A DNA stretch of 64,000 nt from an uncultured Collinsella sp. (GCA_934647195.1 CAKUFD010000007.1:1-64000); one strand, 5' to 3'. Shown: positions 34,491 to 45,100, counted from the stretch's first letter. Notes: a model not told the origin generated them from the letters alone. Numbers and translations: made by a program.

Positions 34491-36005
34491 ATGGCGCTGA
34501 CAGATGTTTCCCGCCCTACCGATGTGGCGATGCTCACTGACCTCTATGAGCTCACGATGGCTCAGGGCCTGTGGGAAAATGGCAAGCTCGAGGAGCGCGA
34601 CTGCTTTACTGCGTTCTATCGCGACAAGCCCTTTGGCAGCGCCTATGCCGTGATGTGCGGCACCTCAGACTTGCCCGACCTGGTGGAGAACCTGCGCTTC
34701 ACCGACGGGGATATCGACTATCTCGCCTCGCTTTCCGCGCCTGCGGGTGGGAGCATGTTCAACCCTGCGTTCCTTGAGTACCTTCGAGGCTTCCGCGCGC
34801 ACGTTGATATCGACGCGGTGGCTGAAGGCGACCTCGTGTTCCCGCGCGAGCCCATGGTGCGCGTGACCGGGCCCGCCCTTGAATGCCAGCTGCTCGAGAC
34901 GGCGCTGCTCAACACCATCGGCTTCCAGACGCTCGCGGCCACCAAGACGGCGCGCGTGGTTGCAGCCGCCAAGGGACGTCCCGTGGCCGAGTTTGGCCTG
35001 CGCCGTGCCCAGGGTCCTGACGGCGGTATGGCCGTTGCCCGTGCGAGCTACGTGGCGGGCGCCGCAAGCACATCCAACGTGCTCGCGGGTCGTAAATACG
35101 GCATCCCCGTCTTTGGCACGCATGCGCACAGCTGGGTGATGAGCTTCGACACCGAGCTCGAGGCGTTTCGCGCCTTTGCTAAGTCCATGCCCAACAACTG
35201 TACGTTGCTTATCGATACGTATGATGTGCGCGAGGGCATCGAGAACGCCATCACGGTGGCAAAGGAGATGGAGGCTCGTGGCGAGCGCCTCTCCGCCATC
35301 CGCATCGACTCCGGCGACCTGGCCAAGCTCTCTGCTTACGTACGCGGTCGCCTGGACGCGGAGGGACTGGACTACGTCAAGATCTCGGTCTCCAATGATC
35401 TGGACGAGTACACCATTCAGTCGCTTTTGTCGCAGGGTGCTCCCATCGACTCCTTTGGCGTGGGCACCAAGCTCGCCACCTGCTACGATCAACCCGCACT
35501 CGGTGGCGTATACAAGCTTTCGGCGCGCCTGGAGGACGATTGTGACGAGTGGACCCCAGTGGTCAAGCTCTCCGAGCAGCCCTATAAGCGTACTATTCCG
35601 GGGCGTCAGCATATCCGTCGCTTTATGGACGAGGCGGGCAGCCCCGTGTGCGACATGATTTATGACGAGATGTACATGGAGGGCGAGGGTGACGCGCGCG
35701 GTACCTCCGTTGTGAGCGTGGACGATGCAGCCCTCGTGGCGGACGTTTCCGGCCTTTCCAGCCGTGAGGTCATGGTGCCCATCGTGCGCGACGGACGCGC
35801 CGTGGCCCCGCGCGAGTCCATCGAGCTCGCGCGCACGCGTTGCCGCGAGGCTCTCGATTCGCTCGACGGCGTGTATAAGCGTTTCCTGTATCCGCAGTCT
35901 TATATGGTGGGCATGGAGTCTGGCCTTGCGCGCCTGCGCGACGAGCTCGTGCGCGAGCGCATGGCGGAGACGGCCCCGACGCTCTTGTGGAAGAAGCGAG
36001 GCTAG
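34491..36005 (+). CDS. pncB: nicotinate phosphoribosyltransferase
   Basis: The product is 504 residues. It joins nicotinate to PRPP in the Preiss-Handler salvage route to NAD. Recognisable segments are TDLYELTMAQGL at the N-terminus, EFGLRRAQGPDGG, the GTHAHSWVM loop, IRIDSGDLA and FGVGTKLATC. ATG 34491 follows TTGGAGA. The stop lies three bases before proB, so NAD salvage and proline synthesis genes share a transcript here, an unusual pairing. Confidence 0.95.
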   Translation: MALTDVSRPTDVAMLTDLYELTMAQGLWENGKLEERDCFTAFYRDKPFGSAYAVMCGTSDLPDLVENLRFTDGDIDYLASLSAPAGGSMFNPAFLEYLRGFRAHVDIDAVAEGDLVFPREPMVRVTGPALECQLLETALLNTIGFQTLAATKTARVVAAAKGRPVAEFGLRRAQGPDGGMAVARASYVAGAASTSNVLAGRKYGIPVFGTHAHSWVMSFDTELEAFRAFAKSMPNNCTLLIDTYDVREGIENAITVAKEMEARGERLSAIRIDSGDLAKLSAYVRGRLDAEGLDYVKISVSNDLDEYTIQSLLSQGAPIDSFGVGTKLATCYDQPALGGVYKLSARLEDDCDEWTPVVKLSEQPYKRTIPGRQHIRRFMDEAGSPVCDMIYDEMYMEGEGDARGTSVVSVDDAALVADVSGLSSREVMVPIVRDGRAVAPRESIELARTRCREALDSLDGVYKRFLYPQSYMVGMESGLARLRDELVRERMAETAPTLLWKKRG

Positions 36006-36008
36006 AGT

Positions 36009-37136
36009 ATGACAAACGACGCTAAGACGATGGTCGTGAAGATCGGTTCCTCAACGATAGTGGGGGAGGACGGTCGCATCGACCGCGCGTTCTTATCCGA
36101 TCTGGCACGTCAGGCGGCGGAGCTGCGCCGCCTGGGCTGGAACTTGGTTGTGGTGAGCTCGGGCGCCATGGCGTGCGGCTATCCCATCTTGGGCTTTAGT
36201 TCCAAGCCCAAGGGCGACTTGCCGAGCCTGCAAGCGTGCGCCTCGGCCGGTCAATGCATTTTGAGTGCAGCCTATGACGAGGAGTTCCATGCGCATGACA
36301 TCTTGACCTCGCTTGTGCTGCTCACGCGTCACGATACCGCTCGCCGCTCTTCTTATCTGCATGCGCGCGATGCGCTGCTGCGTCTGGTCGAGCTTGGCGT
36401 GGTGCCGGTTGTAAACGAGAACGACACCGTGAGCGTGGCCGAGATCAAGTTTGGCGACAACGATACCCTGGCAGCGCTCGTGAGCTGCCTGGTTTCGGCC
36501 GATATGTGCGTCACCCTTTCGGATATCGATGGCCTCTACACCGCCAATCCTTCGATTGATCCCGATGCGCGCTTTATTCCGCGCGTGGAGAAGATCGACG
36601 CGACGATCATCGGCTCTGCGGGCGATTCGTCCACGTCGGTGGGCACGGGCGGCATGATCACGAAGATCCGCGCGAGTCGTATTCTTATGACGGCTGGTAT
36701 CGAGAGCGTTATTTGCTCCGGTTCCGAGCCGGATGCCCTGGTACGCATCGCCCGCGGCGAGAGCGTGGGCACCTTGTTCGCGCCGCCGGTCAAGCATCTG
36801 GATATCGCTCCTCGTAAGTTGTGGATTGCTCTGGGCGACAAGGCCCATGGCTCCGTGACGGTTGACGATGGTGCGGCACACGCCCTTACCGATAACGGCT
36901 CATCCCTTTTGGCTGTGGGTATTCGTAGCGTCGAGGGCTCGTTTGCCGCCGGCGACATTCTGGATGTCAAGGATGCGGGCGGTATGGTTTTGGCGCGTGG
37001 CATTGCCGAGGCGGATTCCGATACGCTCGAGCTCGCTGCCGGGCGCCGGCAGGAAGAGATCGAATCCAATCGCCTACTGGCACAGCTGGCAGGAAAGCCT
37101 GCCATCCATCGTGACAATTTGATTGTGTTTGCATAA
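36009..37136 (+). CDS. proB: glutamate 5-kinase with PUA domain
   Basis: The product is 375 residues and phosphorylates glutamate in the first step of proline synthesis. The amino-acid-kinase core shows VVKIGSST, VVSSGAMACG, VNENDTV, FGDNDTLAA and GTGGMITKI. The C-terminal PUA domain is at about 280-370. It forms gamma-glutamyl phosphate for ProA, which is encoded 3 kb away at 40210-41493 rather than next to it. proC is not in the window. Confidence 0.95.
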   Translation: MTNDAKTMVVKIGSSTIVGEDGRIDRAFLSDLARQAAELRRLGWNLVVVSSGAMACGYPILGFSSKPKGDLPSLQACASAGQCILSAAYDEEFHAHDILTSLVLLTRHDTARRSSYLHARDALLRLVELGVVPVVNENDTVSVAEIKFGDNDTLAALVSCLVSADMCVTLSDIDGLYTANPSIDPDARFIPRVEKIDATIIGSAGDSSTSVGTGGMITKIRASRILMTAGIESVICSGSEPDALVRIARGESVGTLFAPPVKHLDIAPRKLWIALGDKAHGSVTVDDGAAHALTDNGSSLLAVGIRSVEGSFAAGDILDVKDAGGMVLARGIAEADSDTLELAAGRRQEEIESNRLLAQLAGKPAIHRDNLIVFA

Positions 37137-37170
37137 AGGTTTCATGCCTTGTATTGAGCGGTTTTTGAAC

Positions 37171-37215
37171 GGGCCATGCTCCGAGGTGCTGAGCGTCTCG
37201 GAGCATGACCCTTTT
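37171..37215 (+). terminator. hairpin after proB
   Basis: CATGCTCCGAG (37175-37185) pairs perfectly with CTCGGAGCATG (37197-37207), extended by GGG/CCC, and is followed by CTTTTC. It is the probable end of the pncB-proB transcript. Confidence 0.75.
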
Positions 37216-37231
37216 CGTAGAATTTGCGCGT

Positions 37232-37360
37232 ACGTGTCCGCTGCCGGGTGCGGGGCTGTTTTTCGTAGATTCCGCACGCAAAGAAGCGTCCAGTGGACCC
37301 TTCGTCTTGCACAGGACTTGACCGAGTGAAAAACAGCCCCGCACCCGGCAACGGACACGT
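37232..37360. repeat. 129-bp element bounded by 32-bp inverted repeats
   Basis: The arms 37232-37263 and 37329-37360 are reverse complements with one mismatch, around 65 bases. The inner ends are TTTTT and AAAAA, so each arm looks like half of a terminator facing inwards. A small GTCCAGTGGAC palindrome sits in the loop. It lies between convergent proB and the DUF389 gene. Confidence 0.85.
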
Positions 37361-37441
37361 CAAGTGGCACTTTCGTCGCAAGCGGGACTTGTTCGAGCAA
37401 AGAGCAAGTCTCTCCGAACGGACCCTCGGCGGGTGCTCGCC

Positions 37442-38581
37442 TCACTCTGTAATGAACTCCACCCGATCGAGTTCGGGGACGTTCAGGGAGATGAGCTTCT
37501 CGGCCGTCTTGCGGTCACGGTTGTCAAGCTTCTTCTCGGTGCTAACGCGCGCGACGATCTCGCGCTTGGTTCCGTCTTGCGAGCCTTCATCTGCAAGGGA
37601 AGTCTCGACACCCACGGTGTAATCTTCAAATCCCGGTACCACGGCGGCGAGCTCGCGCGTGGTTTCTGCAACACCGTAGGCATCTGTGACGCCAGATTCT
37701 GCCGAGCCGATGGAGCTGGCCGTTAGGATAAAGCAGGGGATGGCAAAGATCGTCGTGCCGACGATGATGCGGCGGCGGACGATACGCGAGAGCTTGTCTG
37801 TAAGGGCGCTCTCTTCGTCGGTGACGATGCCGTCGTCGTTGAGGTCGCGCTTGAGCGGTATGCGCAGCATGAGCAATACCGCTTCGGTGCCCAGCGCGAT
37901 AAACACCACATTGATGCCAAATTCGTAGAGCGCTGAGAGAAAAAGCGACAGGTCCCATGCGGCGATGCCGTATCCCGCGGCGCACAGGGGCGGCATGAGG
38001 GCGGTGGCGACGGCTACGCCTGCGATGAGCGTCGAGGGCTCCTGATCACGCGAGTTGCCCAGGCCTCCCGCAAAACCGCCCGCAAGCGCCACGGCGAGGT
38101 CCCACACGGTGGGCGACGAGTTGTCCACCAGGGCGGGCGTGACGGTGGAGATGGGCGAGAACTTGAAGTAAAGCGTCGAGGTTGCAAGACAAAACGCCAT
38201 CTGCAGCAAAAGGCCCGTGAAGGCATCGCGCGTGACGTTGCGGTCGAGGGTGGCGATGCCATAGGCGATAGCCAAGACCGAGCCCATGAGTGGGCAGATG
38301 AGCATAGCGCCGATGATGGCGATGTCGGAATTGATGTCCAGACCGATGCTCGCGATGAGCATGGCGACGATCAAGATGCACAGGTGCGTTCCATCGAGGC
38401 GCGCCCCGTTGACAAAGCGCTTGCGAATGGCGTTGTAGGGGGCGCGTCCCTCGCGAATGTTAAAGGCGCGTTTGAGAAAGCGCTTCGTGCGCATGCTGGC
38501 CTTGCTGTGCCACGGGTGGATACCGTGGCGGCGGTGGTGCCGCTCGCGCAGGCGCTTGAGCTCTTTGCGATCAAGTTCCAT
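37442..38581 (-). CDS. DUF389 family membrane protein
   Basis: The product is 379 residues. Six or so membrane spans in about residues 65-300 contain the DUF389 hallmarks: IGAMLICPLMGSVLAIAYG, and ALMPPLCAAGYG after a GVAVATALMPP segment. A basic N-terminus precedes it and a soluble acidic domain follows. Family function is unknown. ATG 38581 has no strong ribosome site. Confidence 0.85.
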   Translation of the reverse strand: MELDRKELKRLRERHHRRHGIHPWHSKASMRTKRFLKRAFNIREGRAPYNAIRKRFVNGARLDGTHLCILIVAMLIASIGLDINSDIAIIGAMLICPLMGSVLAIAYGIATLDRNVTRDAFTGLLLQMAFCLATSTLYFKFSPISTVTPALVDNSSPTVWDLAVALAGGFAGGLGNSRDQEPSTLIAGVAVATALMPPLCAAGYGIAAWDLSLFLSALYEFGINVVFIALGTEAVLLMLRIPLKRDLNDDGIVTDEESALTDKLSRIVRRRIIVGTTIFAIPCFILTASSIGSAESGVTDAYGVAETTRELAAVVPGFEDYTVGVETSLADEGSQDGTKREIVARVSTEKKLDNRDRKTAEKLISLNVPELDRVEFITE

Positions 38582-38620
38582 GGTCGTTCTCGTGTTTCGT
38601 TCTCGCGTCTTTTGCCCCAG

Positions 38621-40042
38621 CTAGAGAATCCCCGCGAGGTCTCCGCGCATGAGCGCCTCGTCAAAAAGATGTTTGAACACGGTGTCGCCATGCAAACCGT
38701 CGTGCTCAAACTCGTTGGTGACCCAAGCGTGGGAGGCGCCCACATGGCTGAGTGTGTCCAGTTGCAGGGTGGAATCGACGTACATATCGTCATAATATAC
38801 GGCTGCCTGCAAGGGCACCTCGTTTGCAGCGAGGCGCTGCGGGTCGTAGATGTGATCCCAAGAGGTGTCTTCCATAAGGAGGTTCATTGCCGGCGCAAAG
38901 GGCTTGAGCTCGGGCATTTCCTTAAACATCCAGGGGAAGGCGGCCTCGCCGGTGAGCATGAGGGGGCGCGCGGCGGGGTCGAACTCTGCGCGGCGCGCCT
39001 TTTCCTCGGCTGCCGCCCAACGGATGGGCATGGTGTCGCCATCGGCATAGACGAATTCCTGCAAGGTCCAGTACAGGGGATTCGTGGCGGTGGTGGTGCG
39101 CGCAAGGGCGCTCGTCAAGAAGCCATCGGAGATGATGGGCTCGGTGCTGCCCAGGGTCCCATCGGCACCTTCAAAAGCGTGGTCCATGATCCAGTGCATG
39201 CGCTCGAAGCTCGGCTTCATACCAAAATCGCTGCCAAAGAGCTGCAGGCGCTCGACCGTCATGGGACTGCCGTCGGGAAGGGTTGTGGGCGTGGCGGTGA
39301 GGGCGTCGGCAAGAGCCGCTACGCGTTCGACATCCTGCGGGTAGCGATCGTAGTACTGGCGCGTCTTTGCGGCCATGCGTGGGAAGGTGTGGGCGTAGAC
39401 CTCGGCGGCGCTTGCCGGGACATGGGGGATGCCGCCGCAAGTAAAGCAGGCGGCGAGACCTGCGGGGAAGAGCGATAGATACGTGAGGGTCAAAAAGCCG
39501 CCATAGCTTTGGCCGAGCGACACCCAGCGCTTTCCGCCAAACTGCGTGAGGCGCAGGTATTCGAAGTCGCGGACGATCGAGCTTGCTAGGTAGCGTTTGA
39601 GGAGGTCTGCCTGTGCGCGGGCAGTATCGGCGCCAACGGCAGCCGCGCGTTCGCCCAGCGCCTCGATCGCCTTGCCGCTTACGCGACCGCTGCGTCCGCA
39701 TCCGCGCTGGTCGGGCAGGACGATGCGGAAGTGCTTGATGGCTTCCGCAATCCAGCCGTCGCTCGTGGGCGAGCACGGGCGTGGGCACTCGCCGCCGGGA
39801 CCGCCCTGGAAAAAGACGAGCAGGGGCAGGTCGTCGCTCTCCCGTCCTGGGGCGCACAGGACGCGGTAGAACAGCTTGATGCTCTCGGTGGCGCCGGGGA
39901 TCGGGGCGGGCATGGCGCCGCGTCGCATGGTGGAGCCCACGGCAAGCAGCGTCGGCTCGAGCCCGCGCCAGTCGAGGGGGACGTCGATGGAGTGGTCTTC
40001 GACATAGAGGCCGGGAACGTAATAGCTGGCAAGTTTGGTCAT
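38621..40042 (-). CDS. alpha/beta-hydrolase, proline iminopeptidase-like (S33)
   Basis: The product is 473 residues from ATG 40042, with an AAAGGAG ribosome site. The oxyanion segment FFQGGPGGECPRP, the nucleophile elbow GQSYGGF and DQRGCGRSG mark the S33 aminopeptidase group, which releases N-terminal proline from peptides. It is longer than bacterial Pip (about 310) and closer in size to the actinobacterial peptidases. It lies between proB and proA, so proline recovery from peptides and proline synthesis are encoded side by side. The DUF389 gene follows 39 bases downstream. Confidence 0.85.
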   Translation of the reverse strand: MTKLASYYVPGLYVEDHSIDVPLDWRGLEPTLLAVGSTMRRGAMPAPIPGATESIKLFYRVLCAPGRESDDLPLLVFFQGGPGGECPRPCSPTSDGWIAEAIKHFRIVLPDQRGCGRSGRVSGKAIEALGERAAAVGADTARAQADLLKRYLASSIVRDFEYLRLTQFGGKRWVSLGQSYGGFLTLTYLSLFPAGLAACFTCGGIPHVPASAAEVYAHTFPRMAAKTRQYYDRYPQDVERVAALADALTATPTTLPDGSPMTVERLQLFGSDFGMKPSFERMHWIMDHAFEGADGTLGSTEPIISDGFLTSALARTTTATNPLYWTLQEFVYADGDTMPIRWAAAEEKARRAEFDPAARPLMLTGEAAFPWMFKEMPELKPFAPAMNLLMEDTSWDHIYDPQRLAANEVPLQAAVYYDDMYVDSTLQLDTLSHVGASHAWVTNEFEHDGLHGDTVFKHLFDEALMRGDLAGIL

Positions 40043-40209
40043 GGTTGCTCCTTTGGGGTTGTTTGACGCATTTATCATAGCCAATGGCCCGTGGGCTGCA
40101 GGCTTCAGAGGCCATCCGTTTCTAATTGGGACACGCGTCCATCCCGCTGCGGCGATGCGGTGGCATATCGTTTACCATGGATGCAATCGACGGACAGATG
40201 GAGGTATCC

Positions 40210-41493
40210 ATGGAAGATATTGCAACGTATGTGCGGGAGCTTGCGACTGCGGCGAAAGCGGCGTCGAGGCCTTTGGGTTTTGCCTCTGACGAACAGCGTG
40301 TGGGTGCCGTGCGCGCGATGGCTGTGGCCTTGCGCGAGGCGGAGCCGGTGATTCTCGAGCAAAACGCCCTCGATATGGATGCTGCCGCGCAGGCGGGCAC
40401 GAGCGCGGGTCTGCTCGATCGCCTCAAGCTCACGCATGAGCGCATCGAGGGTATGGCTGCCGGTCTTGAGAAGCTGGCCGAGCTTCCCGATCCGGTAGGC
40501 CGCGTGCTCGAGCATCGCACGATCGACTGCGGCCTCGACCTGCAAAAGGTGAGCGTGCCGCTGGGTCTTGTCGCCATGGTCTACGAGGCCCGCCCTAACG
40601 TTACGGCCGACGCCGCCGGCATCTGTATTCGTACCGGCAACGCCTGCATCCTCCGCGGCGGCTCGATGGCGCATCGTTCGTGTGTCGCCATCGCGCATGC
40701 GCTCGCCGATGCTGTGGAGGCGTGCGGCTTCCCGCGCGCCGCCGTGAGCATCATCGAGACCACCGACCGCGCCGCGACGGGCGAGCTTATGAGCTTGCGC
40801 GGTATCGTCGACGTGCTTATCCCACGTGGCGGTGCGGGTCTTATCCAGCGCTGCGTGAGGGATTCGCTCGTTCCTGTGATCGAGACGGGAACGGGAAACT
40901 GCCATATCTACCTGCATGAAGATGCCGACATGCAAAAGGCGCTCCCCATTATCGTCAATGCAAAGACGCAGCGTGTGGGCGTGTGCAACGCTGCCGAGTC
41001 GCTGCTGGTCGATGCTTCCATTGCCAACGAGGCGTTGTCGCAGGTGGTTGAGGTTTTGCATGAGCATGGCGTGCTGATTCATGGCGATGCGATGGCGTGT
41101 GCCGCCGCGGCTGCTGCCGGCTTGGCCGAGGGCACCGATTACGTTTCTGCGACCGAGGAGGACTGGGGCCGCGAGTACTTGGCGCTCGAGATGAGCGTCA
41201 AGGTAGTGGCCGACGAGGACGAGGCCATCGCCCACATCAACCGCTATGGTACGGGTCACTCCGAGGCCATCGTGACCGAGGATGTAGCGGCGGGCGAGCG
41301 CTTCTTGCGCGAGGTCGACGCGAGTTCGGTCTATGTGAACGCCAGCACGCGTTTCACCGATGGCGGCGAGTTTGGCCTGGGCGCCGAGATCGGAATCTCC
41401 ACCCAGAAGCTCCATGCCCGCGGCCCCTTCGCCGCTGAGGCTTTGACCACCTACAAGTACGAAATCCGCGGCTGCGGCCAAACCCGCCCCTAA
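40210..41493 (+). CDS. proA: gamma-glutamyl phosphate reductase
   Basis: The product is 427 residues and makes glutamate-5-semialdehyde with NADPH. The aldehyde-dehydrogenase-fold motifs are MVYEARPNVT, RGGSMAHRS, ETGTGNCHIY, and the catalytic Cys in RVGVCNAAESLLVD. ATG 40210 follows GATGGAGG by a good six-base spacing and matches the family start; longer in-frame starts at 40126-40177 do not. Divergent from the peptidase gene. A terminator-like repeat begins at its stop codon. Confidence 0.95.
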   Translation: MEDIATYVRELATAAKAASRPLGFASDEQRVGAVRAMAVALREAEPVILEQNALDMDAAAQAGTSAGLLDRLKLTHERIEGMAAGLEKLAELPDPVGRVLEHRTIDCGLDLQKVSVPLGLVAMVYEARPNVTADAAGICIRTGNACILRGGSMAHRSCVAIAHALADAVEACGFPRAAVSIIETTDRAATGELMSLRGIVDVLIPRGGAGLIQRCVRDSLVPVIETGTGNCHIYLHEDADMQKALPIIVNAKTQRVGVCNAAESLLVDASIANEALSQVVEVLHEHGVLIHGDAMACAAAAAAGLAEGTDYVSATEEDWGREYLALEMSVKVVADEDEAIAHINRYGTGHSEAIVTEDVAAGERFLREVDASSVYVNASTRFTDGGEFGLGAEIGISTQKLHARGPFAAEALTTYKYEIRGCGQTRP

Positions 41494-41601
41494 TGTGACA
41501 CACAGTCGACGGGTTTGTTTTGTCACATTTTCATATCCTGTTCATATACGTGTAGGACCCGTGAAAATGTGACAAAACAAACCTGTCGAAAAAGTGTCAC
41601 A
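41494..41601. repeat. dispersed repeat, family B, inverted pair after proA
   Basis: Two 40-base units, 41494-41533 and 41562-41601, are in inverted orientation with 35 of 40 positions matching, separated by 28 bases. Each unit has its own small stem (TGTGACA with TGTCACA) followed by TTTTCA, so each can act as an intrinsic terminator in its own direction. A third unit is at 51420-51459 after metY. The first unit starts at the base after proA's TAA. Confidence 0.85.
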
Positions 41602-41735
41602 TGCTGAGGGGGAGCGGTGACCGTCTACAGAGTGGGTAGATGCTTTAGCGTGGTGGCGTGTTACACTTGCCGATGGAAAACAAGCGCGTCGGTAATCGCT
41701 ACCAGCGCGCTCTTCGATATGACGGTGAGGTTCCC

Positions 41736-42035
41736 ATGGATGTTGAAGCCCTATTCGATCGCGAGGACGTCGATCAGCTTGTAAAGGCATTGCTTTTGCT
41801 CAAGAACGAGGACGATGTCCGAGCGTTCCTCAAAGACCTGTGCACGCCGCGCGAGATTTGCGATTTCGCTCAGCGCCTGACGGTCGCGCGCTTCCTCGAT
41901 GCCGGTGAACCCTATGTCGAGGTCCAGGCGCGCACTGGCGCCTCGTCGACCACGGTGAGCCGCGTCTCGAAAGCCCTGAACGGTGAATCTGGCGGCTATC
42001 GCCGCGTGCTTATCGAGCTTGATGACGCGAAGTAG
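41736..42035 (+). CDS. TrpR/YerC-like transcriptional regulator
   Basis: The product is 99 residues from ATG 41736, behind GGTGAGG, the length usual for YerC/YecD proteins. The helix-turn-helix is EVQARTGASSTTVSRVSKAL, and TPREICDFAQRLTVARFLDAG is the conserved core. In-frame starts at 41658 (GTG) or 41673 (ATG) would add 21-26 residues. The latter lies just after a TTACACT that could be a -10, which would make a leaderless message. Targets are unknown. Confidence 0.8.
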   Translation: MDVEALFDREDVDQLVKALLLLKNEDDVRAFLKDLCTPREICDFAQRLTVARFLDAGEPYVEVQARTGASSTTVSRVSKALNGESGGYRRVLIELDDAK

Positions 42036-42179
42036 GCGTCCGATTTAAAGCGATTGCCATCCGGGCTCCGCTCCTTTGGAACGGGGCCTGTTTTGTTTGC
42101 GCGAGGTGCCGACCGCGATGCTGTCTGTCCGCACGGGCATGTAGCATGGTTGGTAGCAAAATGAGAACGTGGGAGGACC

Positions 42180-45100
42180 ATGGCAGTTCACATTCGTATC
42201 GTCGATTCGGCTGCGGAGCCTGTCGGCGCGGAGCTTTTAACCATACGTCGTGCGGTGACCGCGCATGGACGCATTGAGCTGCTAACTTCCTCATTTGAGG
42301 AGCGCGAGACGTGCCGCCATGCGTTGGCGCAGGCCGGCTGTGGTCTGGGCGTTGAGGTGACAACGCCTGCCGGGTGGATCGCCTCGCTTTGGGAGTTGCT
42401 GGGAATGGGTACTCACCTGGTGAGTGCCCTGCAGCGAAGCTTGCTCATCGCCGATGTCCTGGCTTCTTGGGAACCTTCCGATTTGGAGCCGCTGCGCGAT
42501 ACTCCGGGTACGCGATTTCTGCTCGTCTCCATGGCGCGCGACTTTTTGCCCTGTGTGCTCGACGAAGAGCGCGTGGCTCGCCTGGCACCCGCTTCTGAGG
42601 CTGAGGACCTGGTGATGCGGCTGCTTAAGCGCTATGCGGAACGTCTTGCGAGCCTCGGTCTCGAGGAACCGTCGGCGGCTGCGACCTACTTGGCTCACTC
42701 GTTTGCAGACGAGCTTCCTGCCTGCGCTTCCTGCGTGGTCGTGCGCGGCATGCAAAAGATCCCTGCCTACCTCATGGATCTGCTTGCATCGGTGGGGGCG
42801 GCGGGCGAATGCACCGTGTTGCTAGCTCCCCAGCAGCGCGATGCGGCCCCTTGCATCGAGGAGGCGTTTGCCGCTCGTGGCGTGGAAGCTTCGGTTGAAG
42901 AGTCTCTTTCGGGCGAAGCTCCTGAGAAGTCGGCGCTTCCTGCACTGTTTTTTGAGGTGGCGGGCCCACATGCACGCGAGCGAGCCTACGCCCAGGTCAT
43001 TTCTCGCGCCGCCGAGCAGGCGTGTGCGGCTACATCAAATCCCGAGTCGGTTGTCGCCGTCGTGGCGCGTCGCCCGGTGAAGGCGGCTTGGCAGCTTGCC
43101 GAGCGTCTTGCTGCTCGTGGCATGCGGGCAATAGCTCCTGCCGATGCGAGGTTCGATGAGACGCGCACGGGCACACAATTCAACGCGTTGACCAATCTCG
43201 TGGCGCGCATGAGGGCTGCGGCGGTAGGGGAGATTCCCGATTCCGAGTGGTGGCCCGCCCCCGAGCTTTCCGACTGGCTCGCCTGTCCGCTTTCGGGCTG
43301 TGACACCTGGTCTGCGCGAGTTTTTGACAAGAAGATTCGCGGCAAGCGCGCCATGGGCGTCGATGCCGTGTTGAGCGAGCTGCAAAGTATCCAGACGCGC
43401 GTGACCGCCCAGCGCAAGAAGCTCGATTCCGACAATCCCTGGGCACAGGTTCCTGCGGTATGTGCCGATGTGGTGCAATACCTGATGCAGGAGCGCCCCG
43501 TCTCGGCATTTAAATCGATGCTTTCGGTTGCGGAGGCCCTGCCCGCGTATGCTTTTGGCAATGCGGATGGCGCGGTGGCGTGTGAGCGCGAGGCATCCAT
43601 GCTCAAGATGGCGATCGCCATGCTTATGGACGAGACGCGTGCCGTCGATGTGCCTCAGAGCGTAGCTACGAGCGTGCTTTCGGGCCTCAAGGTTGGCATA
43701 TCGGCAAAGACATCCGAGGTTGAAGCTGTCGATAACGCTTCTGAGTCCGCCGATGCTTCGACGATGCGTCCCGTGGCGCAGTTCTTGACGCTTGCCGCCG
43801 CTGCCGCAGCTCGCCCAGGCACCTTTGATGCGATGGTCTTTTTGGATGTCGACGCCGAAACCTATTCCCTTGCAGTCAAGGAGGATGCCTCTACCTTGCT
43901 GGGCGAGCGTCTGGCGGCAGCTCCCGTGGCGATCGACCCCGCGTCCTATCAGCGTGTGCTTTTTGATCGTGCCGTTCGCGCTTCAGGCGGCGCGGCAATC
44001 CTCGCGCGCGTGACGCACGATCGGCAGGCAAAGGACATCTATCCTGCTGCAATCTGGACCGAGCTTCGCACACGTGCGGGCGCCACGGCGATTGTGGAGC
44101 AGACCGACGAGGGCGATATCGCGCGCGACCTCGATCCTTCGGGTGCCGTTGGCCTCGATACGTGCCAGGTCCAGTGCCTTCCTCCTCAGCAGTTGAGCGA
44201 CGAGGCCACTCCTTACGTGGTCCTTCGTCAGTGCAATGGGGACGGCGAGCTTGTTCCGCGTCAACTTTCCGCTTCGCAGATCGAAAGCTACAGCTCCTGC
44301 CCTCTGTGCTGGTTTATCTCCTCGCGTGTGCGTCCTTCTTCGATTGACGCCGGCTTTGGCAATATCGAGAAGGGCAACTTTGTTCACGATGTGATGTTTC
44401 GCTTCCATAGCGAGCTGCTCGAGGCGGGCGTGGATCGCGTGCGCCCCGAGAACGTGCCGGCGGCTCTCTCTGTCTTGCACGAGGCGTTTGACGAGGTTCG
44501 CGCGGAGCATGCGCGCGGCAAGACGACGAGCTCCGCTGCCCTCGTGCCCCTCGATGCGGGCGAGCGCGCGCAGATCGATGAGATTCTGCCTCAGCTCGAG
44601 CGTGTGGTGCGCTACGAGGCAGAGGCCCTCATGCCGTTCAAGCCCGCATATCTTGAGTACTCCTTCAATGGCTTAGGCGTCACCTATGCCGGATGGCCGC
44701 TGGGTGGGCGCATCGACCGTGTGGATGTGGATGCCGAGGGCCGCGCGGCCATCATCGATTACAAGCATCGCGGTGACGTGAACCCCTTCAAGCTCAAAGA
44801 TCCCACCGTGCCGCTCAAGGACGGCTCGATTCCGGCCGAGGACGAGCGCTGGCTCCCCGAGCACACGCAATCGCTCATCTATGCCCAGGCGATGCGTCGC
44901 GCTTTGGGCCTCGAGCCGGCTGCTGCACTCTATTTCTCCACGAAGGGCCGCGCTCCTGCCATGCGTGGCGCTGCCGCCGCGGCACTCGTAGGCGATAAGA
45001 CCGACGAGAGCATGATTCCCGGCCTGCGCGACGGCTTCCCTGCGGCGGAACAGGGCGGGACCATGACGTTCGAGCAACTGCTCGATCGCGTCGAAGATGC

